Origin: Trichinella spiralis
Lineage: Eukaryota; Nematoda; Enoplea; Trichinellida; Trichinellidae
Assembly: GCA_000181795.3 (NCBI GenBank)
Contig: CM012955.1
Span: 15,137,201-15,201,200 of the forward strand
DNA length: 64,000 nucleotides
Direction of reading: 5' to 3'
The notes beneath the pieces were generated by a model that was not told the DNA's origin, made no database searches, and worked only from the letters and a program-made list of their open reading frames with translations. The position numbers and the translations under genes were made by a program. Below, piece by piece: positions 39,348-52,875 of the stretch (positions are counted from its first letter, which is position 1; every line of letters begins with the position of its first letter).

Positions 39348-42300
39348 ATGACCCGGCTTGTTGCCTTTGTTCCGGCTTCACTTTTTATCTTGACTTCCTA
39401 CATCACGGTAAGCAGCGTTTTGTTTTTTACTTTGTTGAAAATGAATTATATGCATTATTTTGGTTATTTTGGGTTTTTTCATTTTTGCTTATTCAACTGA
39501 AGCTTTCTTTGCTATATTTTTTTGACAACAGAATCAAACGTAACCTTAAGCTTGAAGGCCATCTCATCACTGACCAGTTCACTTCGGCTGAGCTAAAAGC
39601 ACGCTTTTTCGCAAATGCATTGAAGCGTCGTTCAAATGCAGAGCAATGCAGAGGAACGATTATAACAAACATACAGACGGCCGTGAAATAGACTTTTATC
39701 TAACTATCTAGTAAACAAAGTATATTTTATGAAAAACCTTTTCGCTTGAGTTCATGAATGTTTCAAATATTGTATCTATTTTGCTTTATCTAAAGAATCG
39801 AATCAACAGCCATAACAGAAAAAACACTTTTTCTTTTGAAACTGCATGAGTGAAATTTCACTTCTAAATGATGATTGCTTTTGGACTCTTTCTTACTGGA
39901 TATTAATTCTTTTTTACTTTCAAATATGAGCTATGCAGCTTAAAAAGTAATATTAACAACTTATGCAAAATAATATTTTAAAAATGAGTTATCATATCTT
40001 GAAATGATTTCTTACTTTGTTTTTTATTGTTGTTAGCTTTGTTTCACCGTAATATTCAATATAAACGTTCAAGATAATATTTTAAATTTAAAATATTGTA
40101 AAAGTGATTTATTTTAATCAAATAAATGGATGTGAGATTTCAGAAAAGAACTGTTTAATTTCTTTAAACAAATTATCCAAATTCTTTTTGTTATAAGATG
40201 TGAACAGCACAGTATTATTTCATTTGAAAATTTGATTATTTATTTATTATTTATCCGTTTATTGACGAGGGTATGCAGTATATTTAAATTAAATTAAGTT
40301 CAATTGTACAATTAGCATATTTTGTCTAAAATCCCTCTAGTTGCATATCGTTTTCCAAAATGAGTTTATTTCTCGCTTTTTTATTGTGCATGATGTTTAC
40401 AAAAACGTAATGCTTATTTAAAAATTCTCTAGCACAACAGAGGGATGTGAAAATTTTTCACAACAGTAGATTCTTGAGTAAGGAACGCTTGACCTAACAT
40501 TATGATAGTTGTTATGCACATGCCTATTTGGAGAAGCTGAATTCAAGCTTTGATTGCATGTCCTTCAATTGACATTAATGACAAAAGTTGTTTCGGCAGT
40601 TTCCGACCTGGTTTGCTGCAGTGGTGACCATAGCTGTGTCGTTATGACGCATCGCTGCGCCCAGTGATTATTCTGACCTGAAGCTCTGGCAGGAAAGTGA
40701 GCCTTATTAAGCGCAGGTGGGGTCTGTTTTCCCACAGTGTCTCAGTTCTTTGTGCATCATTACATTAGGCATGTTTCTAGAAATTTAAGCAATACTTTCT
40801 TTATTTCGTTATTTCATTAAAAATTGATATTATAAAAGGCGAGGATTTTTACTTTTTTGGAAACTTGCTTTAATTGCAAGAGCTAATTTTCATATAGTGC
40901 GCTTTCTTCTTTTTCCCAAAATCATACTTTTACTGTTGAATAATTATTTTGAGTTCAAAGTATGTCTGTGCATATGTACAGTATATGATTTGTATATCAA
41001 ATAAAAGAATTAAATTGATAAATGGTGTTTAGATTCAATTTTATTAGATCAATAAATACAGAAATGCAATAGTATAGATGCATTGCGCACTGATGCGTTG
41101 TTGGCACATTACAAAATTTTTATATCCATTAAGCATTAGATTCACAGGAATGAAACAAAAATGAAATTTAAGCATTTCTGAAAATAAATTTTATAATTTT
41201 TTAGATGAGCAGAAGCCAAACGTTCCCCGCTTTAGACAACGGAGTTATTGGTAAGTTTGAACTGCTAATGTTGTTTGAAGAAGATCTTTGCATCAAATAG
41301 AAAAGAAATATGGACCCTTTATTTTCAATGACTAAAAAAGCAGCTTTGCTAAGTAAATTTTAGCTGTGAGCAACTTTTAGTAAGCTTATGCTTTTATTAA
41401 TTTTTCATTTAATGGTCAACTAATGTTAATCTGATGTTTATGTATATTTTACATAGTTTGTAATTATTTTCATTATCACAAAATGCGTAAAAATTTTTGA
41501 TGAAGCAGCTGATTGCAACTTTCAGTCATAGTTCATAATTGCGCGTCCCTTTTTGCTACTAAATTTTCTGTGGCACTGATGATAAAAGTTTAATTTTTCT
41601 TTATAAGCATCCATCTTTACATTTAAATTTCTTTTGTTGCTTGATTTCATGTTTCTTTATTGTTACAAGTTAGGTCACCTTGTTTCTGTATTTGCTAATT
41701 TCTAAAATTTCCTGATTATTGCCAAAAGTTTTATAAATAGTTTATTAGAAGGTTTAGTAAAAGACTTATTTGCAATAAATTATGCTATGCGTAATAAGCT
41801 GTCATTATCCTGTTTGTGAAAACATCTTTTGTCATGTTATCAGCAAAAGACAGGTATTTATGCCGTTGAAAAGGAACCATTTTGATGTAGCAGATAAATG
41901 TGTACATTGATTTTGTGTAAAATTTGAAAATGACTTTTCTTTGCATTCTAACGGTTACATATATATTATAATAAATTAGCTATGATTTTTTATAATAAAC
42001 GCCAGCATGACATTAGCTTAAAAGGCATATTTTATTTATTCTGAATTATTTATTAAGAAAAGAATCTGTAACGTCAGAAAATAAACAGATAATAAGATTT
42101 AAAAAATGATTAGATTGGATTAGATTGGATCAAATTAAAACTTCACATATGCACACAGATTACATTTCAGCTTCATGATAAATTAAAAAATTAGGTGAAT
42201 TTAAGGTTATCCAGACGTTGTATGCGGAAGTGATTCTATTCAAGTGTTTATTAAAATGAAAAAACCTTTTCGTGGAAAGATTTACGTTAAAGGTGAGCAT

Positions 42301-44266
42301 GGAAATCCTGACTGCCAAAAAATTTATAATACAAATCCACCAATTCCTCCAAAAAATTTCTTACAATGGCCCAATGGAAAAGAGCACTTTGTTCAACCAA
42401 TGCATTGCCCTCCTTGTCCACCTTGTGAACCCCAAGTAAACTGTCTCTTATTTAATATGTTGTAAAAGCAAATACACTGTAAATTTTTATTACAGCTCAA
42501 CTCTCATATTGCATCTGCACTTCATGTCCATGATGAACCTAAATCAGTGCAAATGGCTGTGAGGATTGGATCATGCAGGATGCGGCGTGAACGTACAGTA
42601 CGTATGAATTATTGTTTTTTGATCAATACCCTTTTTGATGTGGTACTTTTAGCTTAATCCACCTGGAGTAGCAATGTCTTTTACAGCAGTCGTTTCTTTT
42701 CATAACCATTTTATTACCAAAATTGACCGTGCCTATCAAATACGGTGTTTCTACATGGAAACTGACAAAACAGTCTCTTCTTTGCTCTCAGTCAAGTATG
42801 ATGTTTGCGCCAATACTCATTGTAGCACCTTATTTTTTCTGTTTTATTTTATTCTGTTTCTTATATTTTGCTCTTTGATATTCAACAGGTTTTATAATTT
42901 ATGGGCTCAACAGTTTTTTATTTTGTTACTAGATGTGAACTGTTATGATATTAATTTCATGTTAATTTTCTTTAGATATCTTCTCTAATATAATTAATTT
43001 AGTTTGCCCACGACGACTGAACTGCGTGCACAGGCTCCAATGCCATCTTGTGAGTATACCATTCGTCGAGGTTCTCCAGACGGACCACTGGTTCGCTTTG
43101 CTAAAATTGGTGAGCAAGTCTATCATCAATGGAAGTGCAACACTGAATTCAAATGTAACAGACAGATGTTATATTCACATAAAATATAAATTACAAATAT
43201 AATTTTTCAGCATTGTTTGGGATGCTAGTGCACAGCTGTTATGTAGATGACGGTCGAGATCAGCGCGTATTAGTAGTTGATGAGAAAGGGTACTTTTTCA
43301 TTTTGAAATAAAAAAAATGCATTTATGTCATAATTATAATACAATGGAAATTTTTATTGTATTGATAAAAAGAGTTTAAAATTCTTTGTTTAAAATTGTT
43401 GATAAACACAGTATCATATTTTTGAATTTGACGCAGGCTCTTGTAATTTGTTGCAATAATTACTACAATAAGTAATAAAAAATGTACTGTTAGCTTGAAT
43501 CAGGCAAGAAATTTAATTTGTTCATATGTATGTTAAAATTAACATGATTCAGTTTTATTAATGTGACTCTAAACAAAAGACTGATGCAACTATTACGCTA
43601 AATCATTGTTAATTTAAGGTGCTCTCTGGATCCATTTTTAATCGGTGATCTCTCTTATATCGATTCCATGACAGCTTTTGTACCAGCCAACGTATTCAAG
43701 TTTGCAGATCGTACAGCTCTTGATTTTCAGTGTGCCATTTCTATTTGTATTTTTGCAAGTGGAAGTTGTGATGGTGTAACAGTAAGTCTTTGCTATTGTC
43801 AATATAAAAATTTAAATGTTGGAAACTTTCAGCCACCTAACTGCGAAAAAAGGATTAAGCGCTATGCAAAAATTGAACCCGTTAATAACAGTTTTCTCGT
43901 AGAAAATATAGCTGACAATGAACTGGATATCAGTGCGCAAGAAATACATGTTATTGACATTGACGATGGAATATCGCTGCAAGGTAATTTAGCGTACTGT
44001 TTACATATATATATTTCTAAATTTTGTAAAATTTTGCAGAATTAGAAGACTTTGAACAGTTACATTTCAAAGATCATTCATCAAAATTTCCAAGAAATTC
44101 CAATGCTGATTTTGAAGATCGCTCGTTTTGTTTATCCATTCCTGCTTTCAGTGTTCTTGTTTCTTTGTGCACGTTTTTGTTTACACTCAGCGTAATGATT
44201 TTATCTGTATTTTACATGGCCCGTAAGCAAGATGGTTTTATTAGTCAAACATTTTTCCATTCTTGA
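39348..44266 (+). CDS. cutl: ZP-domain cuticlin-like transmembrane protein, 10 exons, 432 aa
   Basis: Exons 39348-39407, 41205-41250, 42215-42435, 42496-42597, 42653-42795, 43003-43109, 43211-43289, 43619-43781, 43833-43983 and 44040-44266 sum to 1,299 nt, or 432 residues; an in-frame ATG at 39318 would add ten. Exon 1 is a signal peptide (MTRLVAFVPASLFILTSYIT). A complete nematode-type ZP domain follows: VVCGSDSIQVFIKM opens ZP-N, with later cysteines in IRCFYMET, HSCYVDDG, GCSLDPFLIGD, FKFADRTALDFQC and PPNCEK. The furin site RIKR follows, then an acidic spacer, a membrane helix (SVLVSLCTFLFTLSVMILSV) and a short tail. Cuticlins are secreted by the hypodermis, cut at the furin site and polymerise into cuticle ribbons or alae. 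The 1.8-kb first intron is the least certain join, though its phase fits. Confidence 0.88.
39485..39691 (+). CDS. Small unrecognised open frame inside cuticlin intron 1
   Basis: A 68-codon plus-strand frame ends NAEQCRGTIITNIQTAVK and has coding-like composition after a TTGACAACAG acceptor-like site. Spliced from the signal-peptide exon it would be out of frame and stop at once, so it is not an exon of the cuticlin as modelled. It may be a separate small exon or chance. Confidence 0.2.
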   Translation: MLIQLKLSLLYFFDNRIKRNLKLEGHLITDQFTSAELKARFFANALKRRSNAEQCRGTIITNIQTAVK

Positions 44267-44376
44267 ATTCTTGGAACATCTAGAAAATGTTTCAAATATA
44301 ACGGATGTTGCAAATTCAAAAAAATGCTAAAAATGCATGCATGCATACATTCATGTGAAGAAGATTTTCATCACCA

Positions 44377-44382
44377 AATAAA
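44377..44382 (+). terminator. AATAAA polyadenylation signal of the cuticlin gene
   Basis: Canonical AATAAA 111 bases after the cuticlin stop codon. Confidence 0.6.
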
Positions 44383-47300
44383 GTAATACAGTTAAACATT
44401 TTTTTAATTAAGTTTGAATTTGAATTAGCTCAGAAATTTGAAAAAAAAGATAAATAAGCTTATTTGGATTTAGTGTATAATGTGAAGTTTAGTAAAACAT
44501 GCAATTTTACTTCTTTAAAAAATATTTAATCATTAAAACGATTGCATTAGTGCTACGCAAACACGAAAGTAATAATAAACAGTTTGCTAAACAGCAGGGT
44601 CATTACATTACATTAAAAAAACAATCATTTATAAATATAATAGACAATAAAAAGTTGATCATTTATAAATGATATGCTGTTGTTTTTAACACTTTACGTT
44701 GATTGCAGCATTTTAAAATCTGCTACGATTGCATATCTAGATGTATTTTGTTTTAATTAGCATAATGGTAAACAAATATGTCTAAACCTTCAACAGAGAT
44801 AAGCACTAAACATACGATGATGTCCTTTCAGTCTGCAAATCTTGTTGTGTTGTTTCACAAATACGTTTTTTTACTGTTTATAATTTTTTATATTGTAAAG
44901 TACCATTACTTGTTAGGACAATGTTAAAACAACCGGTAATATGATGCAATTAAAGTTATATTCGTTTAATATGGTTATAATAAAAGTAATGTGCAATTCA
45001 TATTTAAATGGCTTTAGGAAAAACAGCAATGTGGACTACGTATTTAGATATAAGATGTCGTATTCAGCTTACGGAAACGTCATATTGCGCGATGACAATC
45101 AACTCATGCACTCAAGTAATTTTTTGCACTGGTAAAACATATATTTTTTAAATTTAAAATGTTTTGTTTTGATTTACTGCCGCATTTAAACTGTAAATAA
45201 TGTGTTATTGAATAAATGTTTGAAAATGACCATTAGTTAGGAAAGGATAAAGTAGTGCTTTCAAAAGTGCTGTGTTTCAAAAGATTTCTCTGCCAGATGT
45301 GGTAGATGAGATTAAGCTTTTATAAGCTAATGCTAAATGAATGACAAGAAGGTCAGAATCGTTGGTTATTCACTAACCGCTGGCTTGGAATGAACATTCT
45401 TAACTCGAACACGTGACGGATCATCAGATTTCCAAGTTAGAGTGTACTCAAAAATGGGTAATTGCTTAGTCCCGGAAGGAACGGTGGACAGATGCTAAGT
45501 GGTAACCTGATGGGCCCCCTTAAGTCTGCCGAAATGTGATAACTACACTGTTTTCACCTTCTCTATTGAAGAGACTGATTAGTGGCCAAATAGCAACTGT
45601 AAGCGGCCAATTGTCACTCAGTGCGACTCCTTTATGCCATATGCAATTGATGTCAACAAAGCACGCTTTCTTTAATTGACTGGGCGGTGCTGCACACCAT
45701 TGGGAGCCATCGATGCTAATTATTTCAACCGCCTATTGGCCACCCTGTGCAGCTGTAGTTGTGCATTGGTCTCATTAGTAACGTTCACTCACTTCACCCC
45801 TGAGAGCAGTTCACTATAGCTTTTTAATTGCTGATTAAAAAAGAGAGCAAACAAATCTGCTTTTTTTATTACTAAAATGAAATATGAGTTTGCCGTCTTT
45901 GAGGCACCATTTGAAAAATATTTACGACCATTTTCAACTATTGAATTAATATACTAATTTAGAAAAGCATGACTTTTTATGCTTCATTTAATTGAAATCA
46001 TTCTGTGCTTGATAATTATTAAAATTTATTTTTGCTTTATACCTCTATCACATTTTTTGATAAGTAATCACAAGTTAGCATTAAATGTTAAAAGAATGTG
46101 ACTCATAAGATAAAGATATAAAATAAAGATGTGTCTTTTTTACTTTTGTTGGTACTACCAATTTGAAAAAGTTTAAATTAGAAAAATTTTAATTCATTTA
46201 AAAAATGACTACTGCTCATTTATGAACTTACTAAATGTATAGTATATTAATAAGAAACAAATTTCATTTCCGTTTTTAAATATTACAATAAATAGATTTT
46301 TACAGTATAAACATCTCAAATATGAAATAAAATTTTTAATAAATAAAAATTTCACTTTATTTGGTTATAAATGAAACAAGAAATTTCAGAATGAATTGTG
46401 CACATTATAATCTAGAAAAGATGTTTCATGTAATTTCAAAGAAAAGATTTTTAAAATGTTTTCATTAATAACTCATATTTTATAATATTATGATATGAAA
46501 CATTTAGCTGCAATAAATATTAATGATATATTTAAGTTAAAATTTCCGTCATATATTCATATATGCATCATATCACATTATGGTTACTGTTTGCTATGCT
46601 TAATTAAAATTGCCACTAGTGCAAAAATTGTCTAAAATAAAAGAAACATTTCAAGAAATAAGTTTTTTGCTGCTTTATTTTGTAAGAGTAGGAGAATACA
46701 GTTAAACCGTGATTATAAAGATTTATAAATTATTTTTAAGTTATTAAAAAAATATTTATTGACGTCAATATCAATATTAAACTTTTATTGTTATTTTACT
46801 GAAATAATAATAAATTTGAAATTTTAATTAAATAATTAGGCATAAAGCCTAATAAATCAGAAAACCGTAGAACAAACTTACTTTAAAAGTGAGGTTCTAC
46901 TCTGATTGCATATTAAAAAACTTTATGACAGGAATCTATTTAGGAAAAGCATTTTTGACGAAATATAAACTAATAATAATGCTAAATTATACAGACTTAA
47001 TGCATATGATTGATTTATTTAATAAACCTGTAATTTAGAAGTTGAAAGTGTGTGTGTGATATTTATAGTAGAAAGTAAAGTTTGTAGTAGAACGTAGAAA
47101 TAAATTCACAATTTTAATATGAGCAAAATATTTGAATGTTTTTATGTCTAATTAGCGTTTTTTATAAATAATAGTGCATTTAATAACTGAAAATAAGTTT
47201 ATATTCTTTTGAAGGTACTATTTTGTTATGATGGCCTTTAATCGAAGCAACTGCGATTATAAATCCGTTTGGTTGCCTATTTGTCATTGTTTAGCCAAAC

Positions 47301-47755
47301 AGTGAGCTGATAAATTTTTCTTATTGTCAGAGGAGAAAGATTTTACGGAAATGTTTATCTAATTTCTTTAGCTTCCAATTGAAATACTTCAATGGAAAGT
47401 CAGTCTTAATAATTGAACCATTTTGCAGCCTTTTGAAGGACACAGTATATCCATGCAGGTCTCAACAGAGTGCATAGCTGTAGCTGTAAATGATCTCATT
47501 AAAAGTTCTAGCAGTTCTAAAATGCAATCAATTGAAAAATACGCTTATTGGAAACGGAAACTGCTAACGCCAATGACTGGTCAATTTAACCTCAGTGGTC
47601 CATACATTGAGATGCTATTGTCAACCAGTCTGGACCAATAATTAACAATAGTCCCGCCCTTAAGTATTACTGTAGAACTTCATCAAGGGTCTTTTAGCTG
47701 ATCAATGATCATTGACTTTCATTTGATAACTGGATCGTGTTTTCTGCAAAACAGT
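44383..47755. other. Upstream region of the homeobox gene, with a GC-richer block
   Basis: Mostly AT-rich. The block 45,280-45,830 stands out by its higher GC and unique sequence, without an open frame, and contains several TAAT cores, which suits a distal enhancer of the homeobox gene. A 72-codon frame at 47,423-47,641 may be 5' untranslated or exonic sequence of that gene but shows no family signature. Confidence 0.35.
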
Positions 47756-50700
47756 ATGGAGATGAGCCACTCGGAATCTACCTGTTTACCTTCTGTAGTG
47801 ATAAAACAATCTAATTTAAATACTAGCAAGTTTCTCATAGATAATTTATTGGTAGACAACAATGTTCAAAAAATGTATAACAAATTGCCATTTTATGCAA
47901 ATGGAACTAGCCCACTGAACAATTCAGTATGCAGATTGGGCAATTCAATAACGACAGCAAACAGTTCAAAAGAATTTGTTCAACGTATCCAGCCACCGAT
48001 AAGTATAGCTTTGACTACCGACGTTGGAAACATTTCCAGCTCATCTAACACACCACATCAGTCCTTATTTTCATTGCCAATAAGAGCAGGTCATTCATCA
48101 GAAAGTTTTCTAGCTAGTTTAACACCATGGATTCAATACAATGCATGGCCTATTGAAAATCCTTTGGTCTTCACTGCACAAGGTATGCAACAATTTTTGC
48201 TCACTTTAAACCAGAAACAAAAATGTTATTTACAGCTGTGAAGGTTCAATAGCATTTTGTGATTACTTAAAGCGAGTTCTTTTCAATTTTTTGGATGCAG
48301 TTTTATAGTTAACACGTTTTTGTATATAATTCACTTCAATGAAATATTTAAATTTTAGGCAAAATGGTAAACATGTGATGATACTGTATTTTACTAACTT
48401 AGTTTGTGTAAATATAAAGTAAATTAACATGAAAATGAACATTTTAATATAGCATTTTATTAGCGTTTATGAAGCAGTTATTTCCAAGCATTTTTTAATG
48501 ATATGCATCAGAAGAAAATTATCGATTAAAAATTTGTTTTAAACAATTAAATTAAATTAAATTAAATTAAATTTTTGCATTACAACAAGAACAGAAAAGA
48601 AATGAAACGCTAAAATATTGGTTCTTGCAAACGGAAGTTAATTATCTCTATAAAATTTGATAAAGAAGTTTTATAATTGTTTGTTTAAGAAACTCTGCTT
48701 AATTTGCAATAACATCTGCTAATTTCATTCAACTTTTTAAACCCTATTACACATTTCTTCTGAATATATATATGTAATTTCTCTTCTAAAAATGTATAAC
48801 TGATTTTATTTTTAATAATAAAAATAATAGAAAAATGTAATTGTAAAATCCGCAAATTTTCTACTAATTTTTTAATTTCAACAAATAAAGCAAGTAGCAG
48901 AGTTAAAACTTCGAAAACAACCATTTCCATATAAAATTTAATGAAATCATGTTTTGCAATAGTGAAAATTATTTATTTTAAAGAGATTTTCCTTTTGCAA
49001 TTAATTCAATTTTCATTATCATGAATACTCAGCTGCAATTGTTCAATGAGTTTAGCATAAAAATCAAACATAGCTGCATGACAAGCAATGTATTCACTTT
49101 TTATCTTTTGGTCATTTTTTAAAGAAGAAAAGAAGAAACCTTCTTATGTGAAGTTTTTATTTAATTTTGCACCTCTTTCCCAGAATATATATGAACCATT
49201 TTAAAGAATTATCGAGTCTTAAATTCAAATAGAAAATGGCAATCAAGCTGTTTGTAACGAAGGATGCTTTTTGCTGTCAAATAAAATAAAACTATTGAAA
49301 TGCTTTTAAAACTTACAACGTGATTGCAGTCACTGAGAATTGCTAATCGACGTTTACCTTTTGGTTTGTCAGGGTGAATTTGTTTCTGTGAGATGAGATA
49401 ACGCTGTTTGTGTTAGTAATCAGCTGAAAGATTTGGCCAAAAATGAGGCAGTCAAAAAGTTTTCCTATTATTACTTTAGTTAGTGTCGTTCTTAGTGTTA
49501 ATGGACAAGCATTTAGCGTGCAAAATTAACAAATTGAAACTTGTTTTTCCTCTGAATTTGACAATTAAAACATTTTCCAACTGTTCAATTTATTTTGAAT
49601 ATATTGATAACAGAAAAGTTGACCACCCAAGAGAGAGATTTCCTTAGTATGGTGTAAAGTCAAAAATAGGGATTCAACTGAAAGCCCTATATATGCAGTG
49701 CAGATTTGCTCTGTTAGCTGTAATACTGAAGCGTGAAAGGGCCAACGCCTTTAGTAGGCCATTGTTCACTAATAGCCCATTACGAGTGTATACATTCATT
49801 AATGTGGGTAAACACTGTCTTATGACGCCAAATATGTCTGCAGAAACAGCTTGCTAATGTGACTAACTCAGATTGCCCTAGACTTAGCCAACAGTGCTTT
49901 TATTCATTCATTCATTCATTCAGTGATTATTAGCTCATTGACAACGACAGTAGAATTGTAGCACCTGTAAAAATAGCTAAGTTTTTTTCAAGCTAAGCTG
50001 ACCCTGAGGCGTTGAAGTTGGGGGTCACATTTGCAAACAGCAGCTCGACCTCACAATACTTTTTTATAATATAACAAAAAGTTTGTTACAGGAAAGATTA
50101 GGCTCATCCTGAGAACAATCACTGTTCGTTCATTTTTAAGCGGATTGAAAAGATTATCAATTTCCTGACTTGTTCCTGAATCTAACTGAGGGTCACATCA
50201 GACGAATGCTATTGTCATTTTTTATTATAAACGTATTTAATCAGCTTCAGCTTTGACACCTAGTCGTTCTTTTCCCAGCCAAATGACCTCAATCTTAACA
50301 CTTAAATTTCCATTTAACATGTAAAATACTATTTAATAAAAGTGAAAATCGATTTTTATGTGTTTCTTCTGCTGCTGTTTTATAAATTTCCAAAGCAATC
50401 ATGCGTCAAATAATTTTAAACTGAAATATTTATTAAGGAGTTCCAGGACTTTGGCAGTCTCCATCTGACGCAGCGTTGGCAAATGCAGCAGGAAGCAAGT
50501 CTTATAGACGACGCAAAGCCAGAACGGTGTTCTCTGATTATCAGCTCCAAGGATTAGAAAAACGATTCGATTGTCAACGTTACTTATCCACACCAGAAAG
50601 AATTGAATTAGCGACCGCTTTGAACCTTTCTGAGACGCAGGTTGATGCGGCATTTAATTTATTAAAAAAGTTATTATGCATGCATGCATATATTTGTTTT

Positions 50701-50837
50701 TTTGTTTATTGCAGGTAAAGACGTGGTTTCAAAATCGAAGAATGAAGCATAAAAAAGTAACTCGAAAGCAATCTGAAGGTGAACCGTCCGCAGCAGCTAA
50801 CGGTCACTCTATTCCAACTTTTAAAGAATTTGAATAA
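47756..50837 (+). CDS. bsx: Bsx/bsh-type homeobox transcription factor, 3 exons, 247 aa
   Basis: Exons 47756-48182, 50447-50640 and 50715-50837 sum to 744 nt, or 247 residues. A start at 47705 in the same frame would add 17, but TTTTCTGCAAAACAG just before 47755 looks like an acceptor, so an untranslated first exon is possible. The homeodomain, residues 164-223, begins RRKARTVFSDYQLQGLEKRF and ends VKTWFQNRRMKHKK, with RYLSTPERIELATALNLSET between: the near-signature sequence of vertebrate BSX and fly bsh. Gln50 and Asn51 are present. An intron splits it between Gln44 and Val45, the common homeobox position. The N-terminus has SKFLIDNLL, matching the Bsx N-terminal motif (S-FFIEDILL type), probably a Groucho-like contact. 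In flies and vertebrates the gene specifies brain neurons. A 2.3-kb intron precedes the homeobox. Confidence 0.93.
48183..50446 (+). other. Large first coding intron of the homeobox gene
   Basis: The first kilobase is plain AT-rich DNA with an AATTA run (about 48,547-48,571). The block 49,660-50,300 is more GC-rich and has ATTAAT and ATTA homeodomain-type cores and an ATTC run (about 49,897-49,920). A candidate intronic enhancer; no coding exon is seen. Confidence 0.35.
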
Positions 50838-50985
50838 ATTATACAAACATATGTATTTTAAATGCTGTTTTTTCTTTTCTTTGCTTTATTGTCTTGCGTT
50901 TTGGAAATAAGTCTTTGAAAACTTGAAAAATATGAAAAAATTCCTCAACATTAACTATATTGTTGTCGTGTACGCTTTTCTATGA

Positions 50986-50991
50986 AATAAA
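50986..50991 (+). terminator. AATAAA polyadenylation signal of the homeobox gene
   Basis: AATAAA 149 bases after the stop codon. Confidence 0.5.
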
Positions 50992-52875
50992 TTATTTCAT
51001 TTGTTCTATTTATTTGAAAAAAATTTATGAACAAATTTTAATTTCCCATATGCATAATGCACATAAAAATTATTATTTAGTAAGAAAAAAGTGTGAATTG
51101 CAACAATTCAAATATTATGCAGAAAACGCAGTATTTGTGCAGCATTTAGTAAAGCGCATTGTGATAATTTTATTAGGTAAACAATCCTTTAGGCTGATAA
51201 ATTTAAATTGCTAATACCTGCTTGCACAGCAACATTGCATTTTATTAAAACATGCTTTATCAAAGTAAGTTGTTGATTGTATCCAAAAATAAGCAAATAA
51301 TTTTAAATCATAGAATGTGTTAGCATTTTTTAAAATTAGGCTTGTAAAGTTTTGCATCAAAATAATGATAACTGCTATGTTCACCCTATTTCATTGCATA
51401 TCTTAGCTATTTTCTCATACGATATTACCCTTATGCACTTGATAGGCAAGGTAATTGGCATTCTCATTAATTGCTAAAATGCTGTGCATTAAAAAAGTGT
51501 CTGTTGTGAATATAAAATTTGCATGTATTGCATATTAACATATCATATCATTCGTAAAAGCTTACTTGTCATTAAATAAATTAATTTACATTTTAAAACT
51601 GCATTTACTAATTGCTTTAACAAGAAAGCTTACAAATTATAAGAAACGTTATAAAAGAAACTCTTGATATTATTAGTAGATAGCTTTAAAACTGACTCTA
51701 ACTCATTTATGTAGCAATTAGGCAAGCTCTCTTTAATATAACAAGCAAAGCGTAATTGCTACATTGTTGTCAGATGGAAAATTGTAACTTAATCAAGCAA
51801 GCAATTGCTAGCGACTTAAATACTTCTTATTGTAATAATAATAACAATAAGAATAATATTAACAATAATAATGGCAAACCAAATACCGTGAAAAGGAATC
51901 TTTCCTAGATTGCAAGCAAACAGGAACTGAGTTGATCATCAAAGCAGAATGAATATGAAACTTTGAATTTAAAGATTCGCTTTGAGACCAATTAGTCTGC
52001 AGTACTTGGGGCGCCACTGACACGTCACAAAAGCATCACTGAATTTTATAAATTGTTGACAACCTTTTATTATTATTTGCATATCTTGTATAAGCATTTA
52101 TAAACTGAATTTATAATTAATCATTGGCATAAGTTATTTCTGAGTGGATTAAAAAAATTGCTAAAATATGTTAAAAACTTTAAATTTAAACAAGCTATTG
52201 TAAATTGTTTAATTTATATGAAATGTATTTAAACATTTAATTTATATTCAACCTATAATCTGATTTTAATTTTAAATCAAGAAAATTTAATAATATTTAT
52301 TTTGAATTATAACGTAAAACAGATGTGTTGTCATTTAATGTTCCTAAATTTGGATTTCAGGTTCTATTAACTGAACATTTAATTTCGCATATGGAATACA
52401 ATTGAAACAACAATGGTGCATTAATAGGTTTTAGTAGTTAATGATGCAGCTGGTACTTTATTAAATAATAAAGCATTTATTTATAATAAAAAATATAATA
52501 TGTGTATATATATATACAAGAGCTGGAAGTAATTAAATGTTGATTTTTCATTTACGAAATAATTTTCATGAATTTGAAATTTTAATTCAATTTTAATACA
52601 TTCATGTTATACTGCGCATTGTTAATTGCATAGAACTCAAATAATGAAGAGCTATTTTATTAATTAGGAGTTGAAAGAAATTTTAAAAAGAATAAAAAAG
52701 AAAAGAAAACATTAAATGAAATGAAATAAAATGCTTTGATGGCAATAATGTGCTACATAAAATGAATCTTCTTGGACAGTACATGCAATTTTCTAGGAAT
52801 CAGAAACTAAAGCTGAAGCAAGAAAATTTCTTTTTACTTTTTCTCATTTTAATATTCACTAATAAAGTAACGTTG
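50992..52875. other. Intergenic AT-rich DNA
   Basis: No supported gene. A short GC-richer patch at 51,955-52,035 is the only departure in composition. The right end is expected to be the 3' untranslated region of the pseudoprotease gene. Confidence 0.5.
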
